This document shows, piece by piece, positions 8,021 through 16,964 of a stretch of DNA of 64,000 nt. The notes beneath the pieces are model-generated. The model was not told where the DNA came from and did no database searches. It was given only the letters and a program-made list of their open reading frames with translations. Numbering within the stretch: position 1 is the first letter of the stretch; each line of letters starts with the position of its first letter. The position numbers and the translations under genes are program-made. The stretch is from a virus, in the IMG/VR virus record IMGVR_UViG_3300049460_000134, positions 51,556 to 115,555 of that record. One strand, written 5' to 3'.

Positions 8021-10357
8021 ATGGAAGTTTCGCAGCTTGCGCAGCTCGACACACACGCCGTCATCGGCGGTGAAGATCCTGAAGCGTTCGGCATGGCTGA
8101 TACTCCAGAATTCTATCAGATGCTCTCAGCCAGCATCTATCGCGACAAGATCCGCGCAGTCGTGCGCGAGACGATCTGCAATGGCTGGGACGCGCATATC
8201 ATGGGCGGCTGCACCGACAAGGCAGTGCAAGTTACACTCACGGACGAGGAGCTTGTCATCAAGGACTTCGGTCCCGGCATTCCGCATGAGAAGATGCGGC
8301 CGATCTATTGCATCTACGGCGTTTCGACGAAGGTGAAGGATGAGAGCCAGACCGGCGGTTTCGGTCTCGGATCCAAGTCGCCATTCGCCGTCACCGATCA
8401 CTTCTCCGTCGTCTCGTGCTTTGCAGGCACACGCTCTGTCTATGCCATCTCTCGCGGTGGCAAAGCTACAAGCGGCAAGCCTGACATGCGCCGCATGGTC
8501 GCCGTGCCGACAACCGAAAGCGGCGTCACTGTCACGGTCCCGATCAAAAAGGAAGAGCGCGAGAGCTTTGCCAAGCACATTCGCGCCGTTGCAAAGCAGG
8601 GCGGCATGCTGGTGACGCTGAACGGCGAACTTCTGGAGCGCTTCGATTACGAGGAGGCGCGCAAGACTGAGTTCTGCGTCGTCGCGCCTCACTGGATGCA
8701 CGAAAGCCGCATCTATACGCTCTACGGCACCGTCCTCTATCCGGTGATGACGACCGACCCTGATATCTCCAAGCTGACACGCGATATCGAAGGCCTGATC
8801 GGCTACGGCTCGACGCTGGTTATCGTTGCCCCGCCGAATTCAGTCGAAGTCACGCCGTCGCGCGAGTCCCTCTCTTTTACGGATGGAACCACCGACACCA
8901 TCAAGCGGCTGCTCGACAAGGCATGCACGCGCATCAGCAAGGCAATTCCGGCAGCTACTAAGCTCGCTGTCGATGCACGCGTTGCAAAGAACGGCCGCCT
9001 AGCGCTCGCGAGCAAGATCCACGCGATCAGAGAGGTGCCTGAGAAGGTTCTCTCCAGTGCGCTCGCGATCGCCGAGCACGCCGTCCGCTCGAATCCTGAT
9101 AACCATATCCAGTATGATCGACAGCGGCGCCTATGCCTTCAGGCAGCGCAGCGACTGTTCAAAGATGATCGCCGCACCTTCCGCCGTGCGCTGAAGCGTG
9201 GTTACAACGCTGGCGAGGACAGCTTCAAGGCGTCGAGCAAGCCGCTCATCCGCATTGCCTCGAAGATGGGCATGCTGAAGGATGCGCACCTCTTCAACAT
9301 CTACGCCTATCGCTACCAGACGATCGGCTCCAAGACCAATCCGCTGAAGGAGCACGACACCGGGGTCGTTAGGCCTGTCCTTTGCGTGGCGCGCAATCTG
9401 CGCGATCTGCGACCGACGATGAGCGGTGCAAGCAGCGGTTTTCCGCCGGACAAGGATAGCTTCATCGCCGGCCTGGTCATGCGCCAGTGGACTGCGGAGC
9501 GCCTGAAGCAGCTTCGCGCGCTCGCCGAGCACTACAAGCTGAAGCTGGTCATCTTCGATTACGAAGCAGCGAAGAAGCCGAAGAAAGCACCGGTCAAGCG
9601 CGAAAAGATCGTCGACAAGTATTTCGCCCTTGGTGATTTCAGGGGAACGACTTGCGAAACGGCAAACCTCGAAAATCCGAAATACTTCCTGATGAGCTTT
9701 GCGCGCGAAGGCATGCGTTCGCCCTTTCAGGATGAAGGCCATCAATACCACCACCTTCTTGCGAAGCGCTATCCGGAGACGGCTGTCATTTCGTCCAAGA
9801 CAGACGCTGAGAAGCTGATGAAGCGCGGCGCAGTCAATCTGACCGGTGTCATTGCCAAGCGCATTGCGGAGCTCGCTGGGGTCCGTGAGGTCCAATACGC
9901 TTACGCGATCCGCGAAGGCCTGATGTGCAACGGCAATTATCACCACTACCCATCAGACCTGGCCATTTCGTTCGCCAAGCTCGACATGCGGATTGCAAAG
10001 CGCCTGTTCCCCGACAAGGCGACGCCTGGCGCTCTCGCTGAAGAAGGCTTGCTTCTGAACGACGTGATGAACTCGCTGCGGCTCGATTATCAGGACCGCA
10101 ACTGCGGCGGCAATGAAGCCAAGCTCAAGATCTGGACGTCTGCGAGAGAGACCTACAAGGCCATGACCACGTCATATGCCGACCAGAAATTCAGTTACTT
10201 GAGCGTCCTGGCAGGCATCAGAGTTACCGGCGGCATCAAACGCAAGATCGATGATCTCCACGACATCATCGTCTTTTTGCAGGACCGCGAGAGTAAGTCA
10301 AAATTGACTGAATCCCTTTTGAACCCAATTGCTAACGCCCAGAAGGAGGCAGCATGA
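8021..10357 (+). CDS. rIIA: rIIA-like protein, GHKL ATPase domain
   Basis: 778 residues, close to T4 rIIA in size. The N-terminal quarter is a GHKL ATPase: N-box RETICNGWDA near residue 49, G1 DFGPGIP near 82 and G2 GGFGLGSKSPFA near 111. T4 rIIA associates with the membrane and blocks RexAB exclusion and affects lysis inhibition; the role here is inferred from homology. It overlaps rIIB by four bases. The start was set by AAGGAG before ATG 8021. Confidence 0.85.
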   Translation: MEVSQLAQLDTHAVIGGEDPEAFGMADTPEFYQMLSASIYRDKIRAVVRETICNGWDAHIMGGCTDKAVQVTLTDEELVIKDFGPGIPHEKMRPIYCIYGVSTKVKDESQTGGFGLGSKSPFAVTDHFSVVSCFAGTRSVYAISRGGKATSGKPDMRRMVAVPTTESGVTVTVPIKKEERESFAKHIRAVAKQGGMLVTLNGELLERFDYEEARKTEFCVVAPHWMHESRIYTLYGTVLYPVMTTDPDISKLTRDIEGLIGYGSTLVIVAPPNSVEVTPSRESLSFTDGTTDTIKRLLDKACTRISKAIPAATKLAVDARVAKNGRLALASKIHAIREVPEKVLSSALAIAEHAVRSNPDNHIQYDRQRRLCLQAAQRLFKDDRRTFRRALKRGYNAGEDSFKASSKPLIRIASKMGMLKDAHLFNIYAYRYQTIGSKTNPLKEHDTGVVRPVLCVARNLRDLRPTMSGASSGFPPDKDSFIAGLVMRQWTAERLKQLRALAEHYKLKLVIFDYEAAKKPKKAPVKREKIVDKYFALGDFRGTTCETANLENPKYFLMSFAREGMRSPFQDEGHQYHHLLAKRYPETAVISSKTDAEKLMKRGAVNLTGVIAKRIAELAGVREVQYAYAIREGLMCNGNYHHYPSDLAISFAKLDMRIAKRLFPDKATPGALAEEGLLLNDVMNSLRLDYQDRNCGGNEAKLKIWTSARETYKAMTTSYADQKFSYLSVLAGIRVTGGIKRKIDDLHDIIVFLQDRESKSKLTESLLNPIANAQKEAA
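10293..10312 (+). promoter_or_regulatory. Operator copy inside the end of rIIA
   Basis: AGTCAAAATTGACTGA lies within rIIA codons, 42 bases before the rIIB start. It would allow separate control of rIIB. Confidence 0.5.
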
Positions 10358-11724
10358 CAAATAAGGTTCGCATTGCCGGTGCTATCGCATCGAACACCGG
10401 CGTAACGTTTTATCTCGACAATGGCGGCGAGCTTAACCTCGCCAAAGACCACCCGACGACGATCAAGGTCATGGACCTCGTAGTCGAGGCGCTGAAGCGC
10501 AATGAACAGGTTACGATCAACCTGGATGACTTCTCGGTCGAGAAGAAGCTGGAGAAGCAGACCAGGGGCGCGATCCGTCTCGTTCGCGGCGCTTTCTCGA
10601 AGATCAAGGCGATGCTCGGTGGTTCGACCGAAGACGCCGACGTCGAAAAGCTTGGACAGGTTCGACTTGCATCGCCGGCGAGTCCCGCCGCGCCTGTCAG
10701 CTCGCCGATGCCGATCGAGCCGGAAGAGCTGCACGCCATTGTCGACGGCAAGATCATTCCAGGCGTAGAAGCGCTCTCGACGCACATCGAGCACGCCGTC
10801 GAGACCAACGACACCGAAGGCTTGCAGCGCTTCATGGAACGCATTGCAGCCGTCATCGACACGCGCTCACACTCTGTCAAGGAGCTGCTTAATTTCATGA
10901 GGCGCGGTGATCTGCCGATCGCGAAGGACGGCTCGATCGTCGCTTACAAGGTGCTGCAGTCGAGAGCCACTGGCTTCGTCGATTGCCACTCGAAGAAGGT
11001 GACGCAGAAGCTCGGCTCTTTCGTGCAGATGGACGAAAAACTCGTCGATCCGAACCGTCGCAACGAATGCTCGACTGGCCTGCATATCGCGCGCCGTGCT
11101 TATCTCAGCGGCTTTGGTGGCGACATCATCACACTGGTCAAGGTCGCACCTGAAGACGTGATCGCGGTTCCGCCAGGTGAGCCGAACAAGATGCGCGCCA
11201 AAGGCTATCACATCTGCGCTGTGCTGCCGAAGGACGTTCACCAGACCCTACGCAACAACCAGCCGATGACTGGCAATGAGAAGGCGGCAAAGCTGCTCGC
11301 TGACGTGATCGCCGGCAATCACACGCCCATCCTCGAGTTCGTCAATATCGGCTCTGCAATGGGCGGCAATGTGACCGTCACGCCCGTCGAAGGCGCCAAG
11401 AAGATTGCTCGTGCTGCAGTCGGCACCTCTGGCACCGCAAAGGCGCTCGATGACAAGGCGCCTGAAGAGAAGGTCGAGCTGTCGCTCAAGGAAGTCCGGA
11501 AGAAGGTCGATGATGCTTACGTAGAGGCCAAGAAGGTCAAGAAGCCAAAGGCAGTGAAGACTACGAAGGCCAAGGCTCCTGCGAAATCGGCACCTGTCGC
11601 ACGGCAGATCCCTGAGAAGTATCAGAAGGCGCTCGATCTGATTGCAGCCGGTCAGTCCCAGCGCGAGGTGGCGAAGCTCCTCAACGTCTGCCCCAAGACG
11701 ATGCGCAAATACCTGAAGGGCTGA
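10354..11724 (+). CDS. rIIB: rIIB-like protein with C-terminal helix-turn-helix
   Basis: 456 residues. The N-terminus (ASNTGVTFYLDNGGELNLAKDHP), a central block (LNFMRRGDLPIAKDGSIVAYK and CSTGLHIARRAYLSGFGG) match the rIIB family as I remember it. A Lys/Ala/Pro linker (about 370-410) leads to a C-terminal HTH (AGQSQREVAKLLNVCPKTMRKYL). It partners rIIA. The GGAGG site is 7 bases from ATG. Confidence 0.82.
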   Translation: MTNKVRIAGAIASNTGVTFYLDNGGELNLAKDHPTTIKVMDLVVEALKRNEQVTINLDDFSVEKKLEKQTRGAIRLVRGAFSKIKAMLGGSTEDADVEKLGQVRLASPASPAAPVSSPMPIEPEELHAIVDGKIIPGVEALSTHIEHAVETNDTEGLQRFMERIAAVIDTRSHSVKELLNFMRRGDLPIAKDGSIVAYKVLQSRATGFVDCHSKKVTQKLGSFVQMDEKLVDPNRRNECSTGLHIARRAYLSGFGGDIITLVKVAPEDVIAVPPGEPNKMRAKGYHICAVLPKDVHQTLRNNQPMTGNEKAAKLLADVIAGNHTPILEFVNIGSAMGGNVTVTPVEGAKKIARAAVGTSGTAKALDDKAPEEKVELSLKEVRKKVDDAYVEAKKVKKPKAVKTTKAKAPAKSAPVARQIPEKYQKALDLIAAGQSQREVAKLLNVCPKTMRKYLKG

Positions 11725-11725
11725 C

Positions 11726-11878
11726 ATGACGCGCATTGAAGCTCGCATCCAACGCAATCGAGTGATCGCCAGGTTCCTTTTCGTGGCGGCACTCATCGCT
11801 CTCGCAGCCGACTTCGCTCAGCAAGCCGGCCTCATCCCTCACCTCGAGCCTGCACCGCTCACACGGAGTATCAAGTGA
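11726..11878 (+). CDS. Small membrane protein
   Basis: 50 residues: a basic N-terminus, one transmembrane helix (FLFVAALIALAADFA) and a short periplasmic tail. It starts one base after the rIIB stop and overlaps the HNH start (GTGA). In this place it could be a membrane partner of rIIA/rIIB, which is inference. Confidence 0.55.
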   Translation: MTRIEARIQRNRVIARFLFVAALIALAADFAQQAGLIPHLEPAPLTRSIK

Positions 11879-12282
11879 GTAGGCCTTCGCTCTACGGGAC
11901 TTGGGGCTCGATGATGCAGCGCTGTTACAACACAGAACGCGATTCCTACCCCAAATACGGTGGTCGCGGCATCAAGGTCTGCGATCGCTGGCACGACTTC
12001 CGGAACTTCGAGGCGGATATGTCGCCTCGACCAGATAACACAAGCCTCGATCGTATCGACAACGAAGGAGACTATGAACCTTCAAATTGTCGATGGGCTA
12101 CGCGCACTGAACAAGCGCGCAACCGCATGTCGAATGTTCCCCTCGAATTTGAAGGCGTCACCAAGCTTGAGTGCGAATGGTGCGAGGAGAAGGGAATGAA
12201 ACCAGGAGCCATCAGAAAACGTCTGAGACGCGGCTGGACCGTCGAGCAGGCTATTTCTCTACCACAAGGAGTTAGACTTTGA
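11875..12282 (+). CDS. HNH/AP2-type endonuclease-like protein
   Basis: 135 residues from GTG 11875 behind CGGAG. The sequence (GSMMQRCYN, YGGRGIKVCDRWHDF, SLDRIDNEGDYEPSNCRWA) is the common phage HNH/AP2-like family, probably a free-standing homing endonuclease. The C-terminus has an HTH-like segment (KPGAIRKRLRRGWTVEQAI). It is coupled to both neighbours. Confidence 0.78.
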   Translation: MSRPSLYGTWGSMMQRCYNTERDSYPKYGGRGIKVCDRWHDFRNFEADMSPRPDNTSLDRIDNEGDYEPSNCRWATRTEQARNRMSNVPLEFEGVTKLECEWCEEKGMKPGAIRKRLRRGWTVEQAISLPQGVRL

Positions 12283-12935
12283 ACACTGAACGCAAATCCA
12301 ATTACATGCACACTTCGAACGGCAAGAAATACTGGCCGCTCGATCCGCGCCCTGAAGAAGTCCACCTCGAGGTCGTGGCGCACCACCTGGCAACGCGTGC
12401 TCGCTACAACGGCGCAACGCAGCATCCGGTCTTCAAGTCGCGCATCCTTTTCTCGGTGGCTGAACACTCGGTTTTGGTGTCTCGCTTCATCGAGGAAGAG
12501 CTTGGTCGCCCTGATCTGGCGCTCGAAGGTCTCATGCACGACGGCTCCGAAGCGTTCAACGGCGATCTCATCCGGCCGCTGAAGTATGACGACAGCTTCC
12601 GTGCGCCATTCCAGCGCGTCGAGGTTCTGAACGAGAAGGCCAATGCTCTGCGCTTCGGTCTGGTCTATCCCTATCCGGAAGAGATCAAGATCGCCGACGA
12701 GGCTGTTACCGCGGCTGAAGTCAATCAGATCATCGTCAAGGCGCCTGAAGATGACTGGAGCTTCGGCAAGCTGCATGACGACACGCGCGTCGCGCCATAC
12801 GAGATCGAAATGCTCCTGCCCTACGAGGCCAAGGTGCTCTTCCTCGATCGCTTCTATGAATTGGCTCGTCGGCGGAAGGTTGAGGGATATGAAAGATATT
12901 TCGACGCCTCGCTTGCATCCCAATCTGCTGCGTGA
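12279..12935 (+). CDS. HD-domain phosphohydrolase (YfbR-like 5'-nucleotidase)
   Basis: 218 residues from TTG 12279, with AAGGAG seven bases upstream; ATG 12306 is the alternative. HD ligands: H in AEHSVLVSRF, HD in LMHDGSEAF with the following GDLIRPLK, as in YfbR-type dNMP 5'-nucleotidases. It may trim host nucleotides alongside dut and thyA. Substrate is inferred. Confidence 0.8.
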   Translation: MNTERKSNYMHTSNGKKYWPLDPRPEEVHLEVVAHHLATRARYNGATQHPVFKSRILFSVAEHSVLVSRFIEEELGRPDLALEGLMHDGSEAFNGDLIRPLKYDDSFRAPFQRVEVLNEKANALRFGLVYPYPEEIKIADEAVTAAEVNQIIVKAPEDDWSFGKLHDDTRVAPYEIEMLLPYEAKVLFLDRFYELARRRKVEGYERYFDASLASQSAA

Positions 12936-12938
12936 CAT

Positions 12939-12961
12939 TGTCAGTAAATGCTGACTGACAA
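12939..12961 (+). promoter_or_regulatory. Operator copy with upstream promoter-like sequence
   Basis: TTGTCAGTAAATGCTGACTGACA, preceded at 12911 by TTGCATCCCAATC, which resembles TTGCGTCCCAATC before the operator at 4201. It lies at the very start of the next gene. Confidence 0.55.
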
Positions 12962-13208
12962 CTTTAAGCAATCGAACGACGAATGGGTGAGCTTCAACTC
13001 GGAGCTCACCCGTAAACTTGAGACGGTGATGGAGCGGTGGGTGACGAACCACACGCAAGGCAAGATCACCGATCGCGAGCTTTACATCCTGACGAGTGCG
13101 CTCTGGGACACATGCTCAGGGCTCACACAAGAACAGCCTTTGCGCCTCCTCGAGCAAATCAACAAGGAGCTGCGCCTGAAGATGAAAGCAGAACGGTCCA
13201 AGGCATGA
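12948..13208 (+). CDS. Hypothetical helical protein (start uncertain)
   Basis: Up to 86 residues, helical and charged, family not recognised. The ATG at 12948 lies inside the operator and has no ribosome site, so the true start may be GTG 12985 or ATG 13029. Its stop overlaps the next ATG (ATGA). Confidence 0.6.
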   Translation: MLTDNFKQSNDEWVSFNSELTRKLETVMERWVTNHTQGKITDRELYILTSALWDTCSGLTQEQPLRLLEQINKELRLKMKAERSKA

Positions 13209-13780
13209 GCGAGAAGTTCGACAAAGATTCCTGGATCCTCTCTGCGATCAAAGCGAAATACATCGTGCCGCAGGAAGACGGCACGATCTACCGCCGCATT
13301 AGCTGCACGCGCGACGGCAAGCGCATGAGCGCTGAAGTCCGCAGCGTCAAATACACGACGCACAAGAAGTCCGGTCGCGTGTTCTTCAACATGACCTGGC
13401 TCGGCATCACGAAGTCGGTGCTCGTCAATCGCGTGATCGCGCTGGCCTTCCTGCCGAACCCCGACAATCTCCCCCAGGTCAACCATGTGGACGGCGAGAA
13501 GCAGCACAACTACCTGCGTCAGCCGACCGAAGAGCTGAAAGCCAAGTGGGGTGAATACCAGCTCGAATGGTCCACCGGCCAGGACAATGAGAAGCACGCT
13601 CACCGCACCGGTCTGAAGACAGGCCGCGGATCTCAGAATTCGAACGCCAAGCTGACCGCCAACGACGTCGTGGCAATCCGCGCATCCCAGGCGGGAGCTG
13701 CTGATCTCGCCAAACAATACGGCGTGGCGCGCTCGACCATCACCAACATCATCAACAAGAGGACATGGACGCACGTATGA
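13205..13780 (+). CDS. HNH homing endonuclease with C-terminal HTH
   Basis: 191 residues. The HNH core reads LVNRVIALAFLPNPDNLPQVNHVDGEKQHNYLRQ (shown in parts: NHVDG then N-x3-L), after an NUMOD-like N-terminal part. The C-terminus (GAADLAKQYGVARSTITNIINKRTW) is an HTH DNA-binding segment with the usual I-x-K-x-x-W ending. It is the second HNH gene within 2 kb. Confidence 0.8.
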   Translation: MSEKFDKDSWILSAIKAKYIVPQEDGTIYRRISCTRDGKRMSAEVRSVKYTTHKKSGRVFFNMTWLGITKSVLVNRVIALAFLPNPDNLPQVNHVDGEKQHNYLRQPTEELKAKWGEYQLEWSTGQDNEKHAHRTGLKTGRGSQNSNAKLTANDVVAIRASQAGAADLAKQYGVARSTITNIINKRTWTHV

Positions 13781-14127
13781 TCGACATTTTCGTCTTCGGC
13801 TCAAACCTAGCCGGCCGACATGGCGCTGGCGCTGCAAAGTTCGCAGTCGAACACCACGGCGCGGTCTACGGTCGCGGCATTGGTATCCAGGGTCACAGCT
13901 ACGGCATTCCGACGAAGGACCAGTTCATCAAGACACTGCCGCTCAACATCATCGAGCGGCACGTCGAAGTCTTCAAGACGTTCGCGCGCAACCATGATGA
14001 GCTGACCTTCTACGTCACGCCGATCGGTTGCGGTCTCGCCGGCTACAAGCGCGAGCAGATCAAGCCGTTCTTCGAGGACATGCCGTGCAACTGCCGCTTC
14101 GCTGAAACCTGGGAGGAGGTGGAATGA
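13777..14127 (+). CDS. Macro-like / A1S_2505-type phage protein
   Basis: 116 residues beginning MIDIFVFGSNLAGRHGAGAA, followed by TPIGCGLAGYK. The FGSN-GRHGAGAA and IGCGLAG loops resemble nucleotide-binding loops of macro domains, and the family is common in phages (A1S_2505 type, from memory). Possible ADP-ribose chemistry is inference. ATG 13777 overlaps the previous stop. Confidence 0.7.
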   Translation: MIDIFVFGSNLAGRHGAGAAKFAVEHHGAVYGRGIGIQGHSYGIPTKDQFIKTLPLNIIERHVEVFKTFARNHDELTFYVTPIGCGLAGYKREQIKPFFEDMPCNCRFAETWEEVE

Positions 14128-14354
14128 AGATGAACTGGCAAAAGGCGCGGAGCGTCGAACGCAGCCGTGCGTGCTTTGAACCCATGCGCACCGCAGAACT
14201 TCCATCCGAAGAGCTTAGAGAGTTTCAGCGTCGCCCTAGTGGCGAAAAGCATGAGGCTACAATGACAATTCCAAAGGAAACACAAGAGAGACGCAGACAA
14301 CATCGCAGAAGCGGTCCAGCTCGCGGTCGCAATTTCAAAGGAGCGATCGACTGA
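14124..14354 (+). CDS. Hypothetical basic protein
   Basis: 76 residues, Arg-rich, with a C-terminal RRRQHRRSGPARGRNFKG that could bind nucleic acid. GGAGG precedes the ATG and both ends overlap neighbours (ATGA, TGATG). Not recognised. Confidence 0.6.
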   Translation: MKMNWQKARSVERSRACFEPMRTAELPSEELREFQRRPSGEKHEATMTIPKETQERRRQHRRSGPARGRNFKGAID

Positions 14355-14521
14355 TGGAGCCTTTCGTCCTCGGTCTCATCGCAGCCATCGGCGCCGCACT
14401 CGTCTTCATCCCTCTCCTCGTCACCTGCTCTTCCTGTTTTGAAATCTGGAGAACCATCCGTGGAACCAATTATTGCAGCCCTCGACACCGAAACCACCGG
14501 CCTAAGGCCGGGAGATCATAG
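14354..14521 (+). CDS. Small membrane protein overlapping the exonuclease gene
   Basis: 55 residues with one transmembrane helix (FVLGLIAAIGAALVFIPLLV) and two Cys just after it. Its last 62 bases lie within the exonuclease gene in another frame, so the C-terminus may be fortuitous. Start overlaps the previous stop. Confidence 0.5.
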   Translation: MEPFVLGLIAAIGAALVFIPLLVTCSSCFEIWRTIRGTNYCSPRHRNHRPKAGRS

Positions 14522-15029
14522 GTTCGTCGAAATCTATATCAGCCTTTGGCGCGGCAGCACCAAGATCTACGAATATCACACGTTGATTGATCCGCAGCGC
14601 TCCATCCCGGCTGACGTCCAGGCCATTCACGGCATCACGCCGTCTGACGTCGCCGGCAAGCCGACCTGGCAGCAGGTAGCGAAGAACGTCCAGGCGGTGC
14701 TCGCCAAGGCTGACGCTCATATGGCGCACAATGCCGCGTTCGATATGGAATTCATCGAAGTCGAGCTGAAACGCCTGAAGCTCGACATGCCGAAGCGACC
14801 GGTCATCGACACTATGGACTATGTCTGGGCAACGCCGGACGGAAAGAAGCCTTCGCTCCTGGAGCTCTGCACGGCTTGCGGCATTGCTTACGACAAGAGC
14901 CAGGCTCACCGCGCCGACTACGACGTTGGCGTCATGGTGCAAGCCTACCACAAGGCGATCGAATTCGGCTTTGCACAGCCGTTCGTGAAGCCGGCAGCGG
15001 AAACTGAAGAAACCGCTCTTGCTGCCTGA
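14460..15029 (+). CDS. DEDD-family 3'-5' exonuclease (DnaQ/epsilon-like)
   Basis: 190 residues from GTG 14460, eight bases after GGAG; a TTG at 14439 is the alternative. Exo I ALDTETTGL, Exo II HNAAFDMEFI and Exo III HRADYDVGVM with its final Asp are all present, typical of DnaQ-like exonucleases. No polymerase is visible in the window, so it may work with the host or a phage polymerase encoded elsewhere. Confidence 0.85.
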   Translation: MEPIIAALDTETTGLRPGDHRFVEIYISLWRGSTKIYEYHTLIDPQRSIPADVQAIHGITPSDVAGKPTWQQVAKNVQAVLAKADAHMAHNAAFDMEFIEVELKRLKLDMPKRPVIDTMDYVWATPDGKKPSLLELCTACGIAYDKSQAHRADYDVGVMVQAYHKAIEFGFAQPFVKPAAETEETALAA

Positions 15030-15075
15030 CATATCCACCCGAACCCCTGCGTGCGCTTCGCTATAACGTATTTGT
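15030..15075 (+). promoter_or_regulatory. Two-part promoter without operator
   Basis: ATATCCACCCGAACCCC at 15031-15047 and GCTATAAC at about 15059-15066. The same upstream element as before operator-linked promoters, here without the palindrome. It precedes the gene at 15123, whose ribosome site is AAGGAG. Confidence 0.5.
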
Positions 15076-15122
15076 AAACGAAAACAACGCGCTAGCGAAG
15101 CGCACAGCAAGGAGCTTTTGAA

Positions 15123-15938
15123 ATGAAGAACGCACAAATGGCAGGAAACGTAGTCAACGGCGTGTCGGCAGAAAGCATCGATGATCTCCTCGAAGATCTC
15201 GACCTGGGCATCGAGCCGGCGCGTGGCGAAGAAATTGAAACGATCGTCGCCTCGGAAGAAGTGATCGAGGACGTCGATACGATCGTCGAGGAAGTTGTTG
15301 CCGCTGACGTCTCCGGCGACGACGATCTGTCCATCGACGAACTCGAAATGGGCATCGAGCGCGCTCAGGGCTACCAGGAGCAGGACGGCGGTGAGCAGCT
15401 CGCCGGCAATGCGACTGAGACCGTAGCTTCGAAGAAGGCAAACGCACCGAAGGCAGACTCGACTGTCAAGACAGTGAAAGCGCCGCGTGCATCTACGCCG
15501 CGTCAGCCGCGCGACGTGTCTGCGATCGCCGCTGAAGTCTTCGTCCTCGAAGGCGACGCCTCGCAGATGTCGGCTGACGAACTCGAAAGCAACAAGAAGG
15601 CGGTGATCGACGCTGCGCCGACGCAGAAGAAGATCGCCGAGAAATACGAAAACCTCTTCATGTCGCTCTCGGTCGGCAAGCAGCCTTCGACCTACGTCGT
15701 CCAGGCGTTCAAGTTCCTGGACCAGAAGAAGACGCTGTCCTCGACGGATATCGTCGCGATGCTTAAGGGCTCCTACAAGCAGGGCACTGCTCAGAGCCAG
15801 GCCGGTCAGATCATGAAGCTCTTCGAGGCGACGAAGATCGCGACGCGGACCAAGAACTCGCTGGAGCTGAACGACAACTCGGTCATCGCCGGCAAGCTGC
15901 GCGACATTCTCAACAACGCGAACAAAGCCGCCGCGTAA
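15123..15938 (+). CDS. Hypothetical acidic two-part protein
   Basis: 271 residues. The first 100 are very acidic with repeated DD/EE clusters; a basic Lys/Ala/Pro linker follows (about 100-130); the last 130 form a helical domain (SADELESNKKAVIDAAPTQ, YVVQAFKFLDQKKTLSSTDI, QIMKLFEATKIATRTKNSLE) that ends like a winged-helix unit. It may be an abundant DNA- or RNA-interacting protein. Family not recognised. It has its own promoter. Confidence 0.75.
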   Translation: MKNAQMAGNVVNGVSAESIDDLLEDLDLGIEPARGEEIETIVASEEVIEDVDTIVEEVVAADVSGDDDLSIDELEMGIERAQGYQEQDGGEQLAGNATETVASKKANAPKADSTVKTVKAPRASTPRQPRDVSAIAAEVFVLEGDASQMSADELESNKKAVIDAAPTQKKIAEKYENLFMSLSVGKQPSTYVVQAFKFLDQKKTLSSTDIVAMLKGSYKQGTAQSQAGQIMKLFEATKIATRTKNSLELNDNSVIAGKLRDILNNANKAAA

Positions 15939-16014
15939 GCGACGGCTCATTCACCGGAGCGGCGGCGCGTCCCAGGCGCGCTGCCACCATCAACCACCCC
16001 TGAAAGGAAAGATC

Positions 16015-16278
16015 ATGAAGAAACTCGCAGTAGCGGGTGTGGCTGTTCTCGTCTCATCGTGCAGCAGCCTATTGCCATCCTACGACTACGCCAAGGTGCG
16101 GTCGAACGAATACAAGATGACTGACCATCCGTGGAAATCGGCGAAAGACTGCGTTCGCAAGGAGCCGAAAGGCAAGTTCGACGCGCGCTGTGACATTCCG
16201 GTCGTTGGCTATCGTGGCGACGGCGACATCACACCTCACTTCGGCGTCGGCTCCAGCGCTGGCGGCTTCAGCTTCTAA
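16015..16278 (+). CDS. Small lipoprotein
   Basis: 87 residues: a short basic N-terminus, hydrophobic core AVAGVAVLVSS and a Cys at residue 16 in a lipobox-like LVSSC. Mature part has two further Cys that may form a disulphide. An infection-stage envelope lipoprotein is likely, for example in exclusion of other phages, but no function is shown. AAAGGAAAG precedes ATG. Confidence 0.65.
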   Translation: MKKLAVAGVAVLVSSCSSLLPSYDYAKVRSNEYKMTDHPWKSAKDCVRKEPKGKFDARCDIPVVGYRGDGDITPHFGVGSSAGGFSF

Positions 16279-16289
16279 GGAGCACGACA

Positions 16290-16736
16290 ATGCCACAGAC
16301 AATTAATGGCAGTAAGTTTCCGGCCATCGGCGACGAAGTCGTCTTCCTCGCGGCGAACGGCCATGACTACCAGCTCGAGGCAGCGAAGAAGGTCTTCGTC
16401 AAGGACCAGATCCTCACGGTCAAGGATATCTTGATCGGCGACTGGTATAGCAGCATCGAGTTCCTCGAGCGGCCAGGCCAGACCTTCAACAGCGTCATGT
16501 TCGAGCTCCTCGGCGATGACGTGCAGCCTGAAGAACAGCCGGAGGAGCTGGTGACGCTCCAAGTCACCGAGGCGCAGCGCGACACTATCCTCGCGGCTCT
16601 GCGACTGTGGAAAAACGATCTGGTTGGCGAGTCTCCGGACAACGCCATGCTCGATGACATCGCCACGAACGGCGGGCAGCACGAGAAGCTGGATGATGAG
16701 GCGGTTGATGTGCTCTGCGAGGCGATCAATGTCTAA
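16290..16736 (+). CDS. Hypothetical protein
   Basis: 148 residues. The first 75 look like a small beta-barrel (PAIGDEVVFLAANGHDYQLE, ILTVKDILIGDW), the rest is an acidic helical part. Not recognised. It overlaps the next gene by 8 bases. Confidence 0.72.
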   Translation: MPQTINGSKFPAIGDEVVFLAANGHDYQLEAAKKVFVKDQILTVKDILIGDWYSSIEFLERPGQTFNSVMFELLGDDVQPEEQPEELVTLQVTEAQRDTILAALRLWKNDLVGESPDNAMLDDIATNGGQHEKLDDEAVDVLCEAINV

Positions 16737-16962
16737 CATCACCAACGCTGGTCGCGCAGCCTGGGCTGCAATCGCACTCGGTGCCTTCAAGAGCGTCTGC
16801 CAGTGCGACGAAGACGAGGTCGCCAACATCAAGGATCTCATCACGGATCTCTTGCACCTGGCACGCCGGGAGTTCGGCGTCACCGGCGACGATCTCTATC
16901 ACCTCACCCTCTCGGCAGCAGACATGCACTTCGCCGAGGAAATCGAAGATCCGGAGGAATAG
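16729..16962 (+). CDS. Hypothetical small helical protein
   Basis: 77 residues, mostly helical and acidic at the end (HFAEEIEDPEE). Starts in an eight-base overlap with the previous gene. No family recognised. Confidence 0.65.
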   Translation: MSNITNAGRAAWAAIALGAFKSVCQCDEDEVANIKDLITDLLHLARREFGVTGDDLYHLTLSAADMHFAEEIEDPEE

Positions 16963-16964
16963 AC

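Noticed and set aside
14502-15950. 482-codon minus-strand frame across the exonuclease and acidic-protein genes
   Set aside because: It spans two supported plus-strand genes and a promoter, with no ribosome site and no recognisable domain.
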